A stretch of 64,000 nucleotides of DNA from Vicinamibacterales bacterium (GTDB lineage: Bacteria > Acidobacteriota > Vicinamibacteria > Vicinamibacterales > UBA2999). Under the pieces are notes generated by a model. The model made no database searches, was not told the DNA's origin, and saw nothing but the letters and a program-made list of their open reading frames with translations. The translations under genes and the position numbers were made by a program. The stretch's first letter is position 1, and each line of letters opens with the position of its first letter. Shown here in pieces: positions 60,460 through 64,000 of this stretch. The DNA lies in contig JAWKHS010000009.1 in NCBI GenBank assembly GCA_041394705.1, forward strand, positions 124,001 through 188,000. The letters are read 5' to 3'.

Positions 60460-60687
60460 ATGACCAAGCCGCAGCGGGGAACCCCGCACGAGATGCGCGA
60501 CGACCACAGCCTGCCCGGCACCAATCAGGCGGGCACGGGGCCTGGAGACGCTGACGCCCCTGGGCAGGGCGCGCCGCCGGAAGGCGAGCCGGCTCCCCAG
60601 AAAGAGCAACGCGAGGACCACAGCCTGCCCGGCACGAACCAGGCGGGCACCGGACCGGGCGCGGGCGAGCCCGGCGAGCGCGGCTAG
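60460..60687 (+). CDS. 75-residue disordered protein with a twofold repeat
   Basis: A 75-residue hydrophilic protein with no signal or membrane segment. Two near-identical units, 'DDHSLPGTNQAGTGPG' (residues 14-29) and 'EDHSLPGTNQAGTGPG' (51-66), flank a Pro/Glu/Gln-rich linker. Codon use matches neighbours and a strong GGAGG (60451-60455) lies 4 nt before the ATG, so it is probably a real gene. I know of no characterised family. The Gly/Pro/Thr/Asn-rich repeats suggest an intrinsically disordered stress or binding protein, which is a guess. Confidence 0.7.
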   Translation: MTKPQRGTPHEMRDDHSLPGTNQAGTGPGDADAPGQGAPPEGEPAPQKEQREDHSLPGTNQAGTGPGAGEPGERG

Positions 60688-60835
60688 CGCGGCCGCGCGG
60701 CCGCGGGTCGAACGCGCCGGGCGGCCGACGTGCCCCGGCGCGCACCCCTCTCATTTCCTTGCGGGCCACATGCCGCCCGCACGGACTCGATCCGGGCCGC
60801 CGCCGGCGACGGCAGCGCTGGTAGGATTGGGGGCC

Positions 60836-61870
60836 ATGATCAGCCTCCTGCGCTCCACCGTGCTCTCGACCGCCGTTCTCGCGGCCGCCGCGTCCGCCTT
60901 CGCGCAGGGCCGCCCGATCCTGCCGCCCGCGCCGACGCCCACGGACGTGAAGCCGGGCAGCATCACGTGCGACGAGTGCCCGTACCCGTATCCCAGCAAG
61001 TACCTGGACATCAGCGTCTACAGCCAGGACGTGCGCATCTCCTACATGGACATCGCGGCCCAGGGCACGCCGAACGGCCACACGGTGCTCCTGCTGCACG
61101 GCAACAACTTCGGGGGCTTCTACTTCAAGGCCATCATCGACCCGCTGGCCGCCGCCGGCTTCCGCGTGATCGTCCCGGACCAGATCGGGTACGGCAAGTC
61201 CTCGAAGCCCATCGCGCCGTACAACTTCAACTCGCAGTCGTGGAACACCTACCAGATCCTGCGGCACGAGAAGGTCGAGCGGGTGATGGTGATCGGCCAC
61301 TCGATGGGCGGCATGCTGGCCGCCCGCTTCTCCACGCAGTATCCGAAGGCCGTCGAGCGCGTGGTCGTCTACAACCCGATCGGGCTCACCGACGGGCGGT
61401 TCGACCGGCCGATGCAGCCGATCGACGAGGCGTACAAGCGGACGCTGGAGACCGACTACCAGAGCACGCGCAACAGCCTCGCGCGCTACGTGGCCCACGA
61501 TCCGAAGGCCTGGAACGATCAGTTCGAAACCTACACGCGCATCCGCTACTCGTGGACGCTCAGCGCGGACTGGCCGCGGCTGGCGATGGTCCAGGCGCTC
61601 ATCGGCCAGATGCTCTACTTCGATCCCGTCGTCTACGACTGGGCCCACATCCAGGCCCCGACGCTGGCCTTCGGCGGCGCCGAGGACATGCTGCTCGGCC
61701 CGGCCGCGAACTTCCAGGCGAGGATGAAGGTCCTGGCGGACTCGGTGCCCAACGGCAACGGCCACCTGCACCTGATTCCCGGCCTGGGCCACGTGCCGCA
61801 CCTCGAAGCGCCCGACAAGGTGATTCCGCCGCTCCTGGCGTTCCTCAAGGAAGGCGTCTCGGCGAAGTAG
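60836..61870 (+). CDS. Exported alpha/beta hydrolase
   Basis: A 344-residue secreted protein. Signal peptide (1-23, 'LSTAVLAAAASAFAQG') then an alpha/beta-hydrolase fold: oxyanion loop 'LLLHGNNFGG', 'VIVPDQIGYGKSSKP', nucleophile elbow 'VMVIGHSMGGMLAARF', and terminal 'HLIPGLGHVPHLEAPDKV' with the catalytic His. 'ITCDECPYPYPSKYLD' near the N terminus has a Cys pair that may form a disulfide. Substrate unknown. The next gene (ATP-grasp) starts 18 nt downstream, suggesting one transcript. Confidence 0.92.
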   Translation: MISLLRSTVLSTAVLAAAASAFAQGRPILPPAPTPTDVKPGSITCDECPYPYPSKYLDISVYSQDVRISYMDIAAQGTPNGHTVLLLHGNNFGGFYFKAIIDPLAAAGFRVIVPDQIGYGKSSKPIAPYNFNSQSWNTYQILRHEKVERVMVIGHSMGGMLAARFSTQYPKAVERVVVYNPIGLTDGRFDRPMQPIDEAYKRTLETDYQSTRNSLARYVAHDPKAWNDQFETYTRIRYSWTLSADWPRLAMVQALIGQMLYFDPVVYDWAHIQAPTLAFGGAEDMLLGPAANFQARMKVLADSVPNGNGHLHLIPGLGHVPHLEAPDKVIPPLLAFLKEGVSAK

Positions 61871-61888
61871 CGGACGGCCGTCCTCGCG

Positions 61889-63397
61889 ATGAGCGCGCCC
61901 CCTCCGGGCGGCGCCGGCAGCCTCGATCGGCTGCGGCACCTGCCCCAGTTCCAGCGTTACGCGCTCGGCCGCGCGTACGACGAGATGTTCGACGCCGACG
62001 GCGTCACGCGCGGCCACTACGGCGCGCTGTACGAGCGGCTCGCCACGGTGGACCCGCAGGAGCTCAGGCAGCGCCAGTCGGCGGCCGACAAGGCCTTCCT
62101 GCACCAGGGCATCACCTTCACGGTGTACGGCCAGCAGGACGGCACGGAGCGGATCTTTCCCTACGACCTGATCCCCCGGATCATCACGGCGTCGGAGTGG
62201 GACACCGTGGAGCGCGGCCTCACCCAGCGCATCACGGCCCTGAACCTGTTCCTGAAGGACCTGTACGGCGACGGCAAGGTGCTGGCCGACGGGCTGGTCC
62301 CCCGCGAGCTCGTCTACAGCTGCAAGCACTTCCGCCGCGAGATGCAGGGCGTGGCCGTCCGCCACGACATCTATGTCTCGGTGGCGGGCACCGACCTGGT
62401 ACGCCTGCCCGACGGCTCCTTCGCGGTGCTGGAGGACAACCTGCGCGTGCCCAGCGGCGTGAGCTACATGCTCACCAACCGGCAGGTCATCAAGCGGATC
62501 TTCCCCCTCCTGTTCAACAGCTACGACGTCCGCCCCGTGGACCAGTACGGCCAGGCCCTGCTGGCGACGCTCCGGGCGCTGGCGCCGCCCCATCGGCCCG
62601 ATCCGACGATCGTGCTGCTCACGCCCGGGGTCTTCAACTCGGCCTACTTCGAGCACACGTTCCTGGCGCGCCAGATGGGCATCGCGCTCGTCGAGGGCCG
62701 CGACCTGTTCGTCCACGACAACGTCGTCTACATGCGCACGACGGCCGGGCCGCAGCGCGTGGACGTCATCTACCGGCGCGTGGACGACGACTTCATCGAC
62801 CCGCTGGCCTTCCGCGCGGACTCCACGCTCGGCGTGCCGGGCCTGTTCAACGCCTACCGCGCCGGGAACGTGGCTCTCACCAACGCCGTGGGCACGGGCG
62901 TCGCCGACGACAAGGCCCTCTACGCCTACGTCCCCGCGCTCATCAAGTACTACCTGGACCAGGACCCCATCCTGCACAACGTCGAGACGTGGCAGATGTC
63001 GAAGGACGACGAGCGCCAGCACGTGCTCGATCGCCTCGACCAGGTGGTGGTGAAGGCGGTGGGCGAGTCCGGCGGCTACGGCATGCTGATCGGACCGCAC
63101 AGCACGGCCGCGGAGCGCGAGGCCTTCCGGCAGCGCATCCTCGCCGATCCCAGGAACTACATCGCCCAGCCCACGCTGGCCCTCTCCGCGGCGCCGTGCT
63201 TCGTGGACGGGCGGATCGAGCCGCGCCACGTGGACCTCAGGCCCTACATCCTCTCCGGCGACGAGGTGGTGATCGTGCCGGGCGGGCTCACGCGCGTGGC
63301 CCTCCGGGAGGGCTCGCTCGTCGTCAACTCGTCGCAGGGCGGCGGCAGCAAGGACACGTGGGTGCTGCACGCCGACGCGGCCGGCGCGGGGGCCTGA
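61889..63397 (+). CDS. Circularly permuted ATP-grasp type 2 protein (DUF404/DUF407)
   Basis: A 502-residue cytoplasmic protein of the circularly permuted ATP-grasp family. Conserved blocks are 'DEMFDADGVTRGHYGALYERLA', 'RIFPYDLIPRIITASEWDTVERGLTQRITALNLFLKDLYG', 'GTDLVRLPDGSFAVLEDNLRVPSGVSYMLTNR', 'RVDVIYRRVDDDFIDPLAFRADSTLGVPGLFNAYRAGNVALTNAVG' and 'VVVKAVGESGGYGMLIGP'. It is always seen next to an alpha-E protein, as here (2 nt gap), and commonly with a transglutaminase-like protease; a role in forming or cleaving a peptide bond is predicted from family genomics, without a known product. Confidence 0.94.
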   Translation: MSAPPPGGAGSLDRLRHLPQFQRYALGRAYDEMFDADGVTRGHYGALYERLATVDPQELRQRQSAADKAFLHQGITFTVYGQQDGTERIFPYDLIPRIITASEWDTVERGLTQRITALNLFLKDLYGDGKVLADGLVPRELVYSCKHFRREMQGVAVRHDIYVSVAGTDLVRLPDGSFAVLEDNLRVPSGVSYMLTNRQVIKRIFPLLFNSYDVRPVDQYGQALLATLRALAPPHRPDPTIVLLTPGVFNSAYFEHTFLARQMGIALVEGRDLFVHDNVVYMRTTAGPQRVDVIYRRVDDDFIDPLAFRADSTLGVPGLFNAYRAGNVALTNAVGTGVADDKALYAYVPALIKYYLDQDPILHNVETWQMSKDDERQHVLDRLDQVVVKAVGESGGYGMLIGPHSTAAEREAFRQRILADPRNYIAQPTLALSAAPCFVDGRIEPRHVDLRPYILSGDEVVIVPGGLTRVALREGSLVVNSSQGGGSKDTWVLHADAAGAGA

Positions 63398-63399
63398 CC

Positions 63400-64000
63400 A
63401 TGCTGTCCCGCGTCGCCGACAGCCTCTACTGGATGAGCCGCTACCTGGAGCGGGCCGAGCACTCCGCGCGCGTCGTGAACGTGAACCTCAACCTCACGCT
63501 CGACCGCGCCCCGGCCGACGTCGCCCGCCACTGGGGCCGCCTGCTCGCGAGCCTGCCGGACCCGCCGCCGTGGCAGGTCCGCGCGGTGCCCGGCGGCACC
63601 GAGCGCGCCACGCTGGATCTGGCCAACCGCGAGTCCATCGCCGCCTGCGTCGGCGCCGCGCGCGAGAACGCCCGCCAGGTCCGCGAGGAGATCAGCACGG
63701 AGATGTGGGAGGAGATCAACCGCCTCTTCCTGGCCGTGCAGCAGCGTCAGCCGATCGAGTCGGAGTGGACGGCCGGCACCCACGAGTTCCTCGCCGCCAC
63801 CATCACGGGCGTCCACCAGATCCAGGGCGTCACCGACGCCACGATGACCCACGGCGAGGGCTGGCACTACATCGAGCTGGGGCGGTACCTCGAGCGCGCC
63901 AGCGCCACGGCCGCCCTGCTCGACGTGCAGTACCGCGAGCTGCCGGTCGAGGACGCCGGCTCGAGCGACGTCGGCGAGTTCGTGGAGTGGGTGGGGCTCC
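63400..64000 (+). CDS. Alpha-E domain protein (DUF403), 3' truncated by window end
   Basis: The first 200 residues of an alpha-E (DUF403) protein. 'MLSRVADSLYWMSRYLERAEHSARVVNVNLNLTLD' is the near-invariant N terminus, and 'WEEINRLFLAV', 'HEFLAATITGVHQIQGVTDATMTHGEGWHYIELGRYLERASATAALLDV' continue the helical fold. Alpha-E proteins accompany circularly permuted ATP-grasp enzymes as a helical scaffold. The remaining C terminus and any following transglutaminase gene lie beyond the window. Only 2 nt separate its ATG from the preceding stop. Confidence 0.93.
   Translation, partial: MLSRVADSLYWMSRYLERAEHSARVVNVNLNLTLDRAPADVARHWGRLLASLPDPPPWQVRAVPGGTERATLDLANRESIAACVGAARENARQVREEISTEMWEEINRLFLAVQQRQPIESEWTAGTHEFLAATITGVHQIQGVTDATMTHGEGWHYIELGRYLERASATAALLDVQYRELPVEDAGSSDVGEFVEWVGL

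Overview
The window is a very GC-rich (around 70% by eye), gene-dense bacterial chromosome segment with about 51 protein genes, no RNA genes, no CRISPR array and no insertion sequence that I can see. The gene mix (DUF1592/DUF1552 pair, ankyrin protein, PQQ-type beta-propeller dehydrogenase, PD40 protein, secreted HpcH-type aldolase, CARDB protein, many TonB-free secreted enzymes, and a selenocysteine-containing redoxin) fits Acidobacteriota, probably the Vicinamibacteria lineage. That placement is inference from gene content, not from a marker gene.

Layout. 1-2.8 kb: 3' part of a CPA2-type antiporter, a CDF metal exporter and a RibD-like reductase. 2.8-6.1 kb: copper-resistance operon (small Cys/His-rich exported protein, TAT-exported copper oxidase copA, outer-membrane copB). 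6.2-8.3 kb: kynU-kynA tryptophan degradation operon. 8.6-10.7 kb: DUF6544-type and GlsB-DUF1003 membrane proteins. 10.7-15.9 kb: a tightly overlapping operon of two AcvB/VirJ-like hydrolases, mprF and a SpoIIE-type phosphatase. 16.2-24.6 kb: secreted metallophosphoesterase, TrmB, VOC and DinB proteins, PrmA-like methyltransferase, TetR regulator, DUF4287/DUF5655 protein, a second phosphoesterase and a class I phosphomannose isomerase. 24.7-31.5 kb: M20 peptidase with an exported HpcH/HpaI aldolase, dienelactone hydrolase, and a 1173-residue ExeM-type nuclease. 31.6-34.4 kb: a frameshifted phosphodiesterase remnant, a redoxin selenoprotein and a class III aminotransferase. 34.6-43.0 kb: serine hydrolase, a 1638-residue multi-PAS hybrid histidine kinase and a CARDB protein. 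43.2-50.6 kb: membrane protein, DUF1592-DUF1552-ankyrin operon and MerR regulator. 50.6-56.8 kb: methyltransferase, old-yellow-enzyme reductase, metallopeptidase/ATP-grasp pair, cysteine-synthase-like enzyme and GlxA-type regulator. 56.9-64 kb: PQQ-type dehydrogenase, PD40 protein, a 75-residue repeat protein, alpha/beta hydrolase, and a circularly permuted ATP-grasp/alpha-E pair cut by the window end.

The strongest unusual feature is the redoxin at 31857-32915 (minus): an in-frame TGA replaces the first Cys of a CxxC motif (Sec-Pro-Tyr-Cys) and is followed 14 nt later by a perfect 7-bp stem with a GUG loop, as expected of a bacterial SECIS element. Next are the AcvB-AcvB-MprF-phosphatase operon, which suggests a lysyl-phosphatidylglycerol synthesis/turnover module; two separate ATP-grasp systems; and regulatory DNA that can be read directly: operator-like palindromes beside TrmB, TetR, MerR, the nuclease and the AcvB operon, plus a repeated arrangement in which a -10-like hexamer lies 6-8 nt before a start codon that has no Shine-Dalgarno sequence, which suggests leaderless mRNAs.
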